Positions 1 through 8,666 of a stretch of DNA of 64,000 nucleotides are shown here, in pieces (position 1 is the stretch's first letter; each line of letters begins with the position of its first letter). The DNA comes from Variovorax sp. OV700 (lineage in GTDB: Bacteria > Pseudomonadota > Gammaproteobacteria > Burkholderiales > Burkholderiaceae_C): assembly GCF_900099805.1 (NCBI RefSeq), contig NZ_FNDR01000009.1:207246-271245 (forward strand), in the 5' to 3' direction. The notes beneath the pieces are model-generated. The model saw only the letters and a program-made list of their open reading frames with translations. It did not search any database and was not told where the DNA came from. Both the position numbers and the translations under genes were made by a program.

Positions 1-2
1 CG

Positions 3-1406
3 CGCGCTGCTTCCAAGACCTTTGCAGGGCTCATCGCCGAAGCCGAAGCCGCCTACCGGATGGCCGCCACGCAGTACATGGAAGGCTCCGCGGAGCAGGC
101 TACCGTCATACAGCAGGCGTCAGTCGACCTGCGGCGGCGCAGCGCGGAGCTCAAGAAAAGGGCGCCCACCACCGCCGACAAGGCCACGGTCGAGATCGTG
201 GCGCTCATGTTCCAGGCCATCCTCGCGGAGGAGCGCATTCCCTTCTCGGCGCGTGTCTGGTTTGCGCGCCTGCAGATGCCTGTGCTGCGCGTGGCCATTG
301 CCGAGCCCGAATTCTTCGGCACGCTGCAGCATCCGGCGCGCATGCTGATCGACCGCATGGGCTCCTGCGTGATGGGCTTCGACGCCGCAGCCATTTCCGG
401 CAGCGCGCTCGAGGGCGAAATCCGGCGCGTGGTGCAGGTGATCGAGCAATACCCCGAAACAGGCCAGCGCGTGTTCAAGCTGGTGTTCGACGAGTTCGTC
501 GCGTTCCTGAACCGCTATCTCACGCAGAGCGACGCCACCCAGCGCGTCATGAGCGTGGCGCAGCAGGTCGAGCAGAAGGAAACGATGGCGATCCAGTACA
601 CCATCGAACTTCGCAAGATGCTCAACGACATGCCGGTGCGCGAGGAGATACGCGAGTTCCTCTTCAAGGTCTGGGCCGAGGTGCTGGCGATTGCCGCCTT
701 GCGCTATGGCGCACAGGGCGAGCAGACCGTGATGCTCAAGCGCGTGGCCTCCGAACTGGTGTGGGCCGCGAGCGCCAAGCCCAACCGCGCCGACCGGGCG
801 CGCGTGATCCAGGACCTGCCGCAGCTGCTGCAGCGCCTGCGCCTGGGCATGAACCTGCTCGGCATCATCGACGAGCCGCAGGAAGCCCATATCAAGACCA
901 TCGGCGCAACCTTGTCGGATGCCTTCCTGTCCAAGACCGAAGCCATTCCCGCGGCCAAGATCGAAGCCATGGCCGAGCACCTGGCGCACCTGGAAGATTT
1001 CGTGAGCGACGACGGCAGCGCATCCAGCCTGCCGCTCGACGCGAACAGCATCGAATTGCTGCTGGGCATCGACGCGGCCTCGATCGAGGTCGTGGCCGAC
1101 ATCGCGGGCGGCGCGCCGGCCGAAGACATGCTGGCGTGGGCCCACGAGCTGGAGGTAGGCAACTGGTTCATGCTCGACCACAACGATCGCGTGAGCCAGG
1201 TGCAGTTCGTCTGGCGCAGCGACCGCAAGCAGCTGCACCTGTTTGCAACAGCCGACGGCCGCAGCTTCCTGATCCAGGTCGGCCGGCTGGCGAACTATCT
1301 GCAGGCCGGCCTGCTGGTGCCGGCCGAGGAAGAAACCCTTACGGTGCGCGCCACGCGGGAGGCGCTGGCCAAGCTGGATGCGAACCCGGAACGGCTATTG
1401 AACTAG
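3..1406 (+). CDS. DUF1631 family protein, 5' end missing
   Basis: The reading frame is open from the first bases of the window, so the true start lies upstream; about 467 C-terminal residues are visible, whereas I recall family members being roughly 700-800 residues. The sequence matches my recollection of the proteobacterial DUF1631 family, which has no established function. It is mostly alpha-helical, with no signal peptide or membrane segment in the visible part. The C-terminal part (about the last 100 residues) has a strand-rich stretch with FMLDH and VQFVWRSDRKQLHLF, which resembles the small beta domain seen at the end of this family. It ends 4 bases before the convergent smg stop. The first ATG in the window (position 60) is internal and should not be taken as the start. 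Confidence 0.75.
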   Translation, partial: RAASKTFAGLIAEAEAAYRMAATQYMEGSAEQATVIQQASVDLRRRSAELKKRAPTTADKATVEIVALMFQAILAEERIPFSARVWFARLQMPVLRVAIAEPEFFGTLQHPARMLIDRMGSCVMGFDAAAISGSALEGEIRRVVQVIEQYPETGQRVFKLVFDEFVAFLNRYLTQSDATQRVMSVAQQVEQKETMAIQYTIELRKMLNDMPVREEIREFLFKVWAEVLAIAALRYGAQGEQTVMLKRVASELVWAASAKPNRADRARVIQDLPQLLQRLRLGMNLLGIIDEPQEAHIKTIGATLSDAFLSKTEAIPAAKIEAMAEHLAHLEDFVSDDGSASSLPLDANSIELLLGIDAASIEVVADIAGGAPAEDMLAWAHELEVGNWFMLDHNDRVSQVQFVWRSDRKQLHLFATADGRSFLIQVGRLANYLQAGLLVPAEEETLTVRATREALAKLDANPERLLN

Positions 1407-1410
1407 CCGC

Positions 1411-1929
1411 CTAGTGCGCCACGCGCCCTTCGCGGCTTTCGCTGAGTTCGTCGAGTACCAGCGCGTCGGGCTCGATGCCCGTGCTCCAGTGCACCATCAG
1501 CACGATGATCTTGAGTTCGTCGAGTGCGACCGGGTCGCCCGGTGCCGCCATGGCACGTTCGACGACGATCTCGCGCAGGCCGCAGGACAGCACATCCGAC
1601 GACTCGAGAAAGCTGATGAAGCCGAGGCATTCGGCGCCCAGGTGCTCCTGCTCGGCCTGCGAATAGACCCGCATGGCGTTGTCCGACTGCGGCAGGGCCG
1701 GCTCGGGTGCACCCCGCAGCGTGACCGTGGCGACCGCGTCGTCGATCGCGCTTCGCTCGAACTGCAAGCCCTGCGTTGCAAGGCTGAGACCGTCAAGCCA
1801 TTGCAGTGCGTCGCGAATTTCCTCTGCCTCGAAGCCGTGCGCGCTGAGCTTGCGGCCCAGCTGTTCGGGTTCGGGGCAGGCATCGCCGCGCCAATAGTTT
1901 TCGTAGACAAACACGAGCACTTCGAACAT
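1411..1929 (-). CDS. smg: Smg family protein (DUF494)
   Basis: A 172-residue cytoplasmic protein beginning MFEVLVFVYENYW, the characteristic opening of the Smg/DUF494 family. In proteobacteria smg is regularly found next to dprA/smf, as here, but its molecular role is not established. It is acidic and helical without catalytic motifs that I recognise. It is the last gene of a minus-strand run LysM protein - dprA - smg, lying 84 bases beyond the dprA stop, and is probably co-transcribed with it. It converges on the DUF1631 gene with almost no gap. Confidence 0.85.
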   Translation of the reverse strand: MFEVLVFVYENYWRGDACPEPEQLGRKLSAHGFEAEEIRDALQWLDGLSLATQGLQFERSAIDDAVATVTLRGAPEPALPQSDNAMRVYSQAEQEHLGAECLGFISFLESSDVLSCGLREIVVERAMAAPGDPVALDELKIIVLMVHWSTGIEPDALVLDELSESREGRVAH

Positions 1930-2013
1930 GGGCCCAATATAGCCGAAGCAGGTCGCCCGCTCGCGAGCTTCGTGCGCTGCGCCGTCTTTCTCTTTGACAG
2001 AGAGCGAGATCTG

Positions 2014-3183
2014 TTACGCCGCTGCCGCCCGTTGAAAGAGGCCGCCCGGCAGGCGCGCGACGTGGCCGTCAAGCTCGAGTTCGAGCATCTTGGCCTGTAG
2101 CGCGGCGGCGCTCCAGCCGGTGCGCGCGCTCAATGCGTCGAGGCTCACCGGGTCGAAACCGAGGGCTTCGAGAAGCGGATTTTCCTCGCCGGAGGAGGAG
2201 GAGGAGGCCGAATCGCCCGCACTCGCATTTTCGAAAAGACCTGGACCCGTGCCGCCGGCTGCGCGCAGCGCAGGCAGTTCTTCGAGGATGTCGTTCACCG
2301 ACTCGACCAGCTTCGCGCCCTGGCGGATCAGCGCATGGCAGCCGCGCGATTGGGGCGAATGGATCGATCCGGGAATGGCGAACACTTCCTTGCCTTGCTC
2401 CGAGGTGAGCCGGGCGGTGATCAGCGAGCCCGATTGCAGCGCGGCCTCGACCACCAGCGTGCCGCGGGCCAGGCCGGCGATCAAGCGGTTGCGCTTCGGA
2501 AAATTTTGCGTGAGCGGGGGCGTGCCGAGCGGCAGCTCGCTCACGATCAGCCCCTGCCGCATGATGCGGTGCGCGAGATCGCGATGCCGCGCCGGGTAGA
2601 CGCGGTCGAGCCCGGTTCCCACCACGGCCACGGTCGCAAGCCGCAGGGCGTCGCCGGCCGCGTCGAGTGCGCCCTGGTGCGCGGCACCATCGACACCGAG
2701 CGCCAGCCCCGACACCACCGGCAAGCCCGCTTCACCCAGCGCGCGCCCGAATGCGCGAGCATTGGCCGCGCCTTGCGGTGTCGGGTTGCGGCTGCCCACC
2801 ACGGCAATGCTGTTTCCCAGCTGCGTCAGGTCGAAGGCCGCCGCGCCGAGCACGTAGAGCATCAGCGGCGGGTCGGACATTTCGAGCAGCGACGCGGGGT
2901 AGCTGGCGTCGCCCAGCGTCACCAGGCGGCGCGTCGTGCCGCCGTCATCGGCGGCGGGTTGCAGCCATTGCCACGTCTGGTCGATCTGGGCCTGAAGGCC
3001 GGGCGGCGCCTGCTGCAGGGCATCGGCCTGGGCCGCCGACACGACTTGCCGCAGCGCCGCGCTGGTCTCCGCAAAGATTTTCTCGGGCAGGCCGAATGCG
3101 GCCAGCAGCCGGCGAGCGGCACCGTCGCCGATGCCCGGCGTCAGTGAAAGCCGCAGCCAGCCGGCGAGTTCTGCGCGTTCCAA
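2014..3183 (-). CDS. dprA: DNA-processing protein DprA/Smf
   Basis: DprA binds incoming single-stranded DNA during natural transformation and loads RecA. The 389-residue protein has an N-terminal helical (SAM-like) region with an HhH-like TPGIGDGAARRLL, then the Rossmann-like DprA core: GSRNPTPQG near residue 130, SGLALGVDGAAHQGAL near 158-173, GTGLDRVYP near 189 and FPKRNRLIAGLA near 228-239. A Ser/Gly linker (about residues 315-325, with a run of five Ser) leads to a C-terminal winged-helix domain ending LPGGLFQRAAAA. Length and domain order are normal. It lies 21 bases downstream of the LysM gene and upstream of smg. Its presence suggests transformability but does not prove it. Confidence 0.95.
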   Translation of the reverse strand: MERAELAGWLRLSLTPGIGDGAARRLLAAFGLPEKIFAETSAALRQVVSAAQADALQQAPPGLQAQIDQTWQWLQPAADDGGTTRRLVTLGDASYPASLLEMSDPPLMLYVLGAAAFDLTQLGNSIAVVGSRNPTPQGAANARAFGRALGEAGLPVVSGLALGVDGAAHQGALDAAGDALRLATVAVVGTGLDRVYPARHRDLAHRIMRQGLIVSELPLGTPPLTQNFPKRNRLIAGLARGTLVVEAALQSGSLITARLTSEQGKEVFAIPGSIHSPQSRGCHALIRQGAKLVESVNDILEELPALRAAGGTGPGLFENASAGDSASSSSSGEENPLLEALGFDPVSLDALSARTGWSAAALQAKMLELELDGHVARLPGGLFQRAAAA

Positions 3184-3204
3184 GCGAAGGCGAAAGCGAA
3201 AGCG

Positions 3205-4419
3205 TCAGGGATTGACGAGGAAGTCGCCGGCACGCGGAGTGTCGGTAATTTCGAGCACCAGCGCGTACGACACCTTTTCGAAGGGCCGGAACACCATCAA
3301 GAGGCCGATGCGTTCGTTCGGGAGCTTGATCGTCTCCTTGCGCTCGCCGGTCCGGTCGAGAATAGTTTCGCCGTTCTTCAGGATGGCCAGCACGTGGCCG
3401 CTGTCGATGCCGTCGCGCGTGCCCTTGTTGATGGCCACCACCTGGTTCTGCGCCGCGAACTGCACCGCATTGCCATAGACCGAGATGATGCGGCCCTCGA
3501 CCTGCGTGGAAGGTGCGCGGGGCACGTAGCTCAGCAACTGGCGTGGCGGTTCCGGCAGCAGGCGGTCGCCGGCGCGGATTTCTTCGCGTGCCGCGATGAT
3601 GTCGATGCTGGCCGGCACCACGGTGATGACGTCCTTGTCCTTGTCGGTCTCGACCGTGGTCGATTCGCCACGCTTGAGCTGGGCTTTGCCCAGGTACTGC
3701 GCCTCGTAGCCGAGGATTTCGCCCGTTCCAGGGTCCTTGAGCGGCGTGGCGCTGCGGAACACGCGGAAGTTCTTCAGTGGGCCGGGGGTCTCGAGCAGTG
3801 GCGTCTCGGCATTGCCGCGCGCATAGGCACGGTCGCCGCGCGACAGCAGCACGCGGCTGTCGTTGCCGGCAACGATGCGCGGCGCGCTCTGCAGCGTGTC
3901 GGAATCCACCACGATCGGCTCGCTGAGGAAGGGCTCGATGATGCTGGGATTGAGCGTGGGCAGCGCCATGCCGGCCAGCGAATCGAAGCGCGTGCGCGGC
4001 GACAGCTTGATGGTGCCGCCGTCGCCGCTGCCGCCCGCGCCTCGGCGCATGGTCAGCCGCGCACGGCCCCCGGTCTTGTCCAGGTAGAGGACCTGACCGG
4101 GGTAGATGCGGTGCGGATTCGCGATTTCATTGATGTTCATGCCCCACAGTTCCGGCCAGCGCCACGGGCGCAGCAGGTAGAGGCGGGAAATGGCCCACAG
4201 CGTGTCGCCGGGCTTTACCGTGTATTCGTCAGGCGCAGTGGGCGCCAGTTCGCTCAACGGAACGCCGTTCTGGGCGGTCTGCTGGGCCGTGGCGCGCTGC
4301 TGCGGGGTGACAGGATAGTTTTGCGCCCAGGCCGTCGTGCCGCTGCTGATCACTGCGAGGGCTGCCAACGTGGCGAAAAGGTGCGTGCGCTGGCGGACAG
4401 GGGTTCGGAGCTTTTTCAT
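3205..4419 (-). CDS. Exported LysM-domain protein
   Basis: A 404-residue exported protein. I chose the ATG at 4419 because it gives a proper signal peptide (MKKLRTPVRQ, then a hydrophobic stretch ending in AWAQ); an upstream in-frame ATG at 4467 would add 16 residues that spoil the signal. A single LysM domain follows at about residues 66-115 (YTVKPGDTLWAISRLYLLRPWRWPELW, NPHRIYPGQVLYL), so it probably binds peptidoglycan in the periplasm. The remaining 290 residues resemble the conserved beta-proteobacterial protein encoded upstream of dprA; no enzymatic motif is visible. It heads the minus-strand operon with dprA and smg and is divergent from def, with about 160 bases between the two starts. 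Confidence 0.85.
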   Translation of the reverse strand: MKKLRTPVRQRTHLFATLAALAVISSGTTAWAQNYPVTPQQRATAQQTAQNGVPLSELAPTAPDEYTVKPGDTLWAISRLYLLRPWRWPELWGMNINEIANPHRIYPGQVLYLDKTGGRARLTMRRGAGGSGDGGTIKLSPRTRFDSLAGMALPTLNPSIIEPFLSEPIVVDSDTLQSAPRIVAGNDSRVLLSRGDRAYARGNAETPLLETPGPLKNFRVFRSATPLKDPGTGEILGYEAQYLGKAQLKRGESTTVETDKDKDVITVVPASIDIIAAREEIRAGDRLLPEPPRQLLSYVPRAPSTQVEGRIISVYGNAVQFAAQNQVVAINKGTRDGIDSGHVLAILKNGETILDRTGERKETIKLPNERIGLLMVFRPFEKVSYALVLEITDTPRAGDFLVNP

Positions 4420-4579
4420 GTCTGGATGGGTGAGCGCACCGAGTATCGGTGCACATACGAATCTCACAATTTGCTACGAATTCTGCGCCCGAAGCCCTTG
4501 GGAGGGCAACGTTTTCAGGCGATCCCGGCTCATCGCGTCGCGGAATTGGCGAAAATAGCCACAACTTTTCCCCTTTTTC

Positions 4580-5101
4580 ATGGCCAAACGAATCATTCTG
4601 AGTTACCCGGACAAGCGCCTGCACACGGTGGCCAAGCCCGTGCAGGGCGTGGACGCGCGCATCAAGGCGCTGGTTGCCGACATGCTGGAGACCATGTATG
4701 ACGCCAGCGGCATCGGCTTGGCAGCGACCCAGGTCGACGTGCATGAACGGCTGGTCGTCATCGATGTTTCCGAAGAGCGCAACGAGCCGATCGTTCTCAT
4801 CAATCCCGAGATTATCTGGGCCAGCGACGAAAAAGTGCTGAACGAAGAAGGCTGCCTGTCGGTGCCCGGCATCTACGACGGCGTCATGCGCTCCACGTCG
4901 GTCAAGGTTCAGGCGCTGGACGAGAACGGCGAAATGCGCACCATCGAGGCCGATGGCCTGCTTGCCGTCTGCATCCAGCACGAGCTCGACCACCTCCTGG
5001 GCAAGGTGTTCGTCGAATACCTGTCGCCGCTCAAGCGCAACCGCATCAAGAGCAAGCTGCTCAAGCAGCAGCGGGAAGAGGCCAAAGAGGGTCGGGCGTG
5101 A
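4580..5101 (+). CDS. def: Peptide deformylase
   Basis: Removes the N-formyl group from the initiator methionine of nascent proteins; a cytosolic metal (Fe2+/Zn2+) hydrolase. All three family motifs are present in the 173-residue protein: GIGLAATQV (about residue 45), EEGCLSVPG (about 93, with the metal-binding Cys) and QHELDHLLGKVF (about 133, an HExxH metal site). First gene of the overlapping chain def - lipoprotein - fmt - azlC - azlD; the next gene's GTG overlaps the def stop codon. Adjacency to fmt is the classical arrangement, since Fmt adds the group that Def removes. Confidence 0.97.
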   Translation: MAKRIILSYPDKRLHTVAKPVQGVDARIKALVADMLETMYDASGIGLAATQVDVHERLVVIDVSEERNEPIVLINPEIIWASDEKVLNEEGCLSVPGIYDGVMRSTSVKVQALDENGEMRTIEADGLLAVCIQHELDHLLGKVFVEYLSPLKRNRIKSKLLKQQREEAKEGRA

Positions 5102-5604
5102 CCATGCCTTGCCTGCGGCCCTGGGCGGCCGTTCTGGCCGCGGGGCTTGTCGTCGTCCTGGCCGGCTGCGCCAGCGAACCCACGCGCATCGTTCCGGGGA
5201 CCACGGCGGCCGAAACGCTGCAGCGCCTGGGTGCGCCCACGGGCCGCTATCCGCTCAACGGCGGCGGTGAGCGGCTCCAGTATTCGCGCATGCCGGCGGG
5301 TTTCGAAGTCACCGACATCGACGTCGATGCCGCGGGCAAGGTGGTTTCCGTCACCCAGGTGCTCAACGAGGCACGCTTCGGCCACGACATCAAGGTCGAC
5401 CAATGGCGCCAGAACGAGGTGCTCGCCTTCTATGGCCGGCCCTATGAAACCAGCCGCGTCAGCTCTTTCGACGGCACCGTCTGGACTTGGCGCTACAAGG
5501 CGGTGAGCGAGCGCCGAATGCTCTATATCTATATCGATCCGACCGGCGTGGTCCGCCGCTATCACACGGGGGACGATCTCGAACTCGATCGGATCCGCGA
5601 TTGA
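5098..5604 (+). CDS. Small outer-membrane-type lipoprotein
   Basis: A protein of 168 residues from a GTG that overlaps the def stop codon (an ATG two codons later at 5104 is equally possible). The N-terminus is a lipoprotein signal: hydrophobic AVLAAGLVVVLAGC with lipobox LAGC. The mature part has two similar segments built around a beta-hairpin pattern (GERLQYSRMPAGFEVTDIDVD; TVWTWRYKAVSERRMLYIYID) reminiscent of the SmpA/OmlA (BamE-like) fold, which I suggest only tentatively. It overlaps the fmt start by a few bases and is translationally coupled with it. No link between its function and formylation is evident. Confidence 0.75.
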   Translation: MTMPCLRPWAAVLAAGLVVVLAGCASEPTRIVPGTTAAETLQRLGAPTGRYPLNGGGERLQYSRMPAGFEVTDIDVDAAGKVVSVTQVLNEARFGHDIKVDQWRQNEVLAFYGRPYETSRVSSFDGTVWTWRYKAVSERRMLYIYIDPTGVVRRYHTGDDLELDRIRD

Positions 5605-6554
5605 CCGCGCTGAAAGTCGTTTTCGCGGGCACGCCCGAGTTCGCCCGCGTCGCGCTCGAAGCCATTGCCGCCGCCGGCCATGAAATCACGCTGGTACTGA
5701 GCCAGCCCGACCGGCCCGCGGGTCGCGGCATGAAGCTCCAGGCCTCGCCCGTCAAGCAATGCGCCGTGGCCCACAACTGGCCGGTGGCGCAGCCGCGCAG
5801 CCTGCGACTGGACGGCAAGTACCCGGAAGATGCCTCAGCCGCACGCGAGGCCCTTCTGGCGGCGCAGCCCGACGTGATGGTGGTCGCCGCCTACGGGCTC
5901 ATCCTGCCGCAGTGGGTGCTCGACCTGCCGAAGTTCGGCTGCCTCAACATCCACGCCAGCCTGTTGCCGCGCTGGCGCGGCGCAGCGCCGATCCACCGCG
6001 CCATCGAAGCCGGCGACGCGCAGACGGGCATCACCATCATGCAGATGGACGCCGGCCTGGACACGGGCGACATGCTGCTGCGCGAAGCGGTCGACATCGG
6101 CGGCGACAACACCGCCCGCCTGCACGACCGCCTGGCCGAGCTAGGCGGCCGCATGATCACCCAGGCGCTGGCCGACATCGGCAAGCTGGCGCGCACGCCG
6201 CAGCCGGCCGAAGGCATCACCTACGCCAACAAGGTCGAGAAGCAAGAAGCCCAGATCGACTGGAACCAGCCCGCCGACGCCATCGTGCGGCGTGTCCGCG
6301 CGTTCGATCCCTTTCCGGGCGCCAACAGCCCGCTCGACGGCGAGACCATCAAGCTCTGGTCCGCGCACGCGGTACCGGGCGAAGTGTCGGCCGCGCCGGG
6401 CACCCTCCTGGCCGTGACCGACGCCGGCGTTGCGGTGGCGGCGGCCGGCTCCATCGTGATGGCGACCGAACTCCAGCGTCCCGGCGGCAAGCGCCTGGCC
6501 GTGGCCGATTTCCTGCGCGGCTTCGACCTGAAGCCCGGGCAGCGCTTCGGCTGA
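5601..6554 (+). CDS. fmt: Methionyl-tRNA formyltransferase
   Basis: Transfers a formyl group from 10-formyltetrahydrofolate to Met-tRNAfMet. I place the start at a TTG at 5601, overlapping the upstream stop, because it gives the canonical opening MTALKVVFAGTPEFA; the longer frame upstream reads through the lipoprotein gene in another frame and has no family similarity. The catalytic Asn-His-Asp set is visible: CLNIHASLLPRWRGAAPIHRA (N116, H118) and LDTGD (D155). Length (317 residues) is normal, with the C-terminal OB-like tRNA-binding domain from about 205. The stop overlaps the azlC start. Confidence 0.96.
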   Translation: MTALKVVFAGTPEFARVALEAIAAAGHEITLVLSQPDRPAGRGMKLQASPVKQCAVAHNWPVAQPRSLRLDGKYPEDASAAREALLAAQPDVMVVAAYGLILPQWVLDLPKFGCLNIHASLLPRWRGAAPIHRAIEAGDAQTGITIMQMDAGLDTGDMLLREAVDIGGDNTARLHDRLAELGGRMITQALADIGKLARTPQPAEGITYANKVEKQEAQIDWNQPADAIVRRVRAFDPFPGANSPLDGETIKLWSAHAVPGEVSAAPGTLLAVTDAGVAVAAAGSIVMATELQRPGGKRLAVADFLRGFDLKPGQRFG

Positions 6555-7294
6555 TGTTTCTGTCCGCCGCCATTCGCCGCCGGCCCGAGTTCCGCGCGGG
6601 CATCCGCGACATGTCGTCGGCCGCGCTGGGCATCGGCGCCTGGGGCCTGATGACCGGCGTGGCCATGGTCAAGTCGAACATGAGCGTGCTCGAGTCGGTC
6701 GCCATGACGCTCTTGGTCTACGCCGGCAGCTCGCAGCTTGCGGCCATTCCGCTGCTGTTTGCGGGGGCGCCGGCATGGGTGATCCTGGCCACGGGCTTTT
6801 GCGTCAACCTGCGCTTCGTGGTGTTCAGCCTTCACCTGCGGCCCTACCTGATGCACATGCCGCGCTGGCGCCGCATGACTCACGGCTATCTCACGGCCGA
6901 CCTCAGCTACGCCCTCTTCACCAGAAAGTACCCCTCGCCACCGCTCGTCGGCGATGAGCAGAAGGCTCAGGAGGCCTACCTCACCGGCAACTACTTCGTG
7001 ACGTGGTGCTCCTGGATGGGCATGAGCCTGTTGGGCATCGCACTGGCCAATTTCATTCCGCAGAACTGGGGACTCGGCTTTGCCGGCGTGCTGAGCCTGG
7101 TGGCCATTGTTTGTTCGATGGCCACCACGCGGCTGCGCGTGCTGGCCGCGCTGATTGCCAGCGTCACTGCCGTAGCCGCCTACGCCCTGCCGCTCAAGCT
7201 CAACATCGTGGTGGCCATCGGCGTGGCGGTGCTGCTGTGCTTCTGGCTCGAGAAGCAGTTCGGACTCGATCCCGACGCGGAGGACGACAAGTGA
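6554..7294 (+). CDS. azlC: AzlC family branched-chain amino acid exporter, large subunit
   Basis: A 246-residue inner-membrane protein with several hydrophobic helices. The family pattern is clear: RAGIRDMSSAALGIGAWGLMTGVAMVKSNMS near the N-terminus and NLRFVVFSLHLRPYL in the middle. With AzlD it forms an exporter associated with branched-chain amino acids (azaleucine resistance in Bacillus; YgaZH in E. coli). The ATG at 6554 shares bases with the fmt stop, and the azlD GTG shares bases with this stop, so the pair is coupled to the def-fmt operon. Confidence 0.9.
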   Translation: MFLSAAIRRRPEFRAGIRDMSSAALGIGAWGLMTGVAMVKSNMSVLESVAMTLLVYAGSSQLAAIPLLFAGAPAWVILATGFCVNLRFVVFSLHLRPYLMHMPRWRRMTHGYLTADLSYALFTRKYPSPPLVGDEQKAQEAYLTGNYFVTWCSWMGMSLLGIALANFIPQNWGLGFAGVLSLVAIVCSMATTRLRVLAALIASVTAVAAYALPLKLNIVVAIGVAVLLCFWLEKQFGLDPDAEDDK

Positions 7295-7626
7295 GGGGCA
7301 CCGACCTGTGGACGCTGGGCGTGATCGTCGGCCTGGCCGCGGTCACCGTGCTCACCCGCTGTTTCTTCTTCATTCTCGACCGGCCCTGGGGCCTGCCCGA
7401 GTGGGCGCACCGCGCCCTGCACTACGCACCGGCCGCGGCGCTCGCGGGCGTGATCGCACCCGAAATCGTGATGACCCAGGGGCATCTCATCACCACCCTG
7501 CACGACGCCCGCCTGTACGCCGCAGTGGTCGGCGCCGCTTACTACTACTGGCGGCGCGGCGTGTTCGGCACGATGCTGGCGGGCATGGCCGTGTACCTGC
7601 CTTTGCACCTGGGGCTCGGCTGGTAG
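7291..7626 (+). CDS. azlD: AzlD family transporter small subunit
   Basis: A 111-residue membrane protein with three or four hydrophobic helices. The start is a GTG at 7291 overlapping the azlC stop (giving MRGTDLWTLGVIVGLAAVTVLTRCFFF); the open frame extends upstream only through azlC in another frame. The motif LTRCFFF and the AAALAGVIAPEI segment fit AzlD, the partner of AzlC. It is the last gene of the def operon and converges on the Bug receptor gene with 18 bases between the stops; I see no terminator hairpin there. Confidence 0.88.
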   Translation: MRGTDLWTLGVIVGLAAVTVLTRCFFFILDRPWGLPEWAHRALHYAPAAALAGVIAPEIVMTQGHLITTLHDARLYAAVVGAAYYYWRRGVFGTMLAGMAVYLPLHLGLGW

Positions 7627-7644
7627 CCGGGTGGCGGGGCCATA

Positions 7645-8625
7645 TCAGTCCAGTTTCACGCCCGCCGCCTGAATGATCTTGCCCCAGCGCTCGCTCTCCG
7701 CCCGCGAGAGCGTGTAGAACTCCTGCGGCGTGCCCGGCAGCGCCTCGAAGCCGAACTCCGCGAACAGTTTCGCCACCTTCGGTGCCTTCATCGCCTTGTG
7801 CAGTTCACCGTTGATGCGCGCCACCGCGTCGGGCGGCATGCCGGCCGGGCCGATCAGGCCGTGGAATGCATAGGCGTTGACGTCGTTGAAGCCGGCTTCC
7901 GTGAAGGTCGGCACATCGGGCAGTGCGCTCGCACGCTGCGGCAGCGCGATCGCCAGCACGCGCACCTTGCCCGCCTTGATGATCGGCAGGCCCGAAGCCA
8001 GGTCGAGCATCATCGTCGGCACCTGGCCGCCCATCACGTCGGTCATGGCGGGCGCGGCGCCCTTGTAGGGCACGTGCGTGATGCTGATCCCGGCCTTCTG
8101 CTTGAAGAGCTCCATCGCCATGTGGTGCGGCGAGCCGTTGCCCGGCGAGGCGTAGCTCACCTTCTCCGGGTTGGCCTTCACGTAGCGCACGAACTCGGCC
8201 ACGTTCTTTGCGGGAAAGTCGGGGTGCACGACCAGCGCCACCGGGAAGCGGCCGATGGTGCCGATGTACGTGAAATCGCTCGCGGGCTTGTAGGGCAGCT
8301 TGGCGAACATGTGCTCGTTGAAGAGCAGCGCCGCGTTCTCGGCCTGCATGATCGTGTAGCCGTCGGGCTTGGCCTGCATCAGCACCGACACGCCGATGTT
8401 GGTGGATGCGCCCGGCCGGTTGTCGATGATCAGCGGCTGCCCGAGCGATAGCTGCATCGCCTCCGCCAATGCGCGCGCCAGGTTGTCGGTGCCGCCGCCG
8501 GCCACGTAGGGCACGATCCATTTCACGGGCTGGCTCGGGTAGGCCGCCTGCTGCTGCTGCGCGGATGCAAAGGAGCTGGCGGCCAGCGCGAGGGCTGCGG
8601 CCAGGAGGGGAAGGAAGCGTTTCAT
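7645..8625 (-). CDS. Bug-family (TctC-like) periplasmic solute-binding receptor
   Basis: A 326-residue exported protein of the Bug family that is greatly expanded in Burkholderiales. The start at 8625 gives a clean signal peptide (MKRFLPLLAAALALAASSFASAQ); the longer frame adds 31 residues of non-signal sequence. Family features include YPSQPVKWIVPYVAGGGTDNLARA, IDNRPGASTNIG and HVPYKGAAPAMTDVMGGQV, which line the ligand cleft. Such receptors usually bind carboxylates. No TctA/TctB membrane genes are adjacent, which is common for orphan Bug proteins. It is the last gene of the catabolic operon, 41 bases after the MBL-fold gene, so it may bind that pathway's substrate (inference). Confidence 0.92.
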   Translation of the reverse strand: MKRFLPLLAAALALAASSFASAQQQQAAYPSQPVKWIVPYVAGGGTDNLARALAEAMQLSLGQPLIIDNRPGASTNIGVSVLMQAKPDGYTIMQAENAALLFNEHMFAKLPYKPASDFTYIGTIGRFPVALVVHPDFPAKNVAEFVRYVKANPEKVSYASPGNGSPHHMAMELFKQKAGISITHVPYKGAAPAMTDVMGGQVPTMMLDLASGLPIIKAGKVRVLAIALPQRASALPDVPTFTEAGFNDVNAYAFHGLIGPAGMPPDAVARINGELHKAMKAPKVAKLFAEFGFEALPGTPQEFYTLSRAESERWGKIIQAAGVKLD

Positions 8626-8666
8626 CGTCTTTTGTCTCCGTTGCTTGTCTTGAAATCGTTCGCGGG

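Noticed and set aside
120..1238. 372-codon minus-strand frame at the window start
   Set aside because: Antisense to the DUF1631 gene; His- and Leu-rich shadow without similarity.
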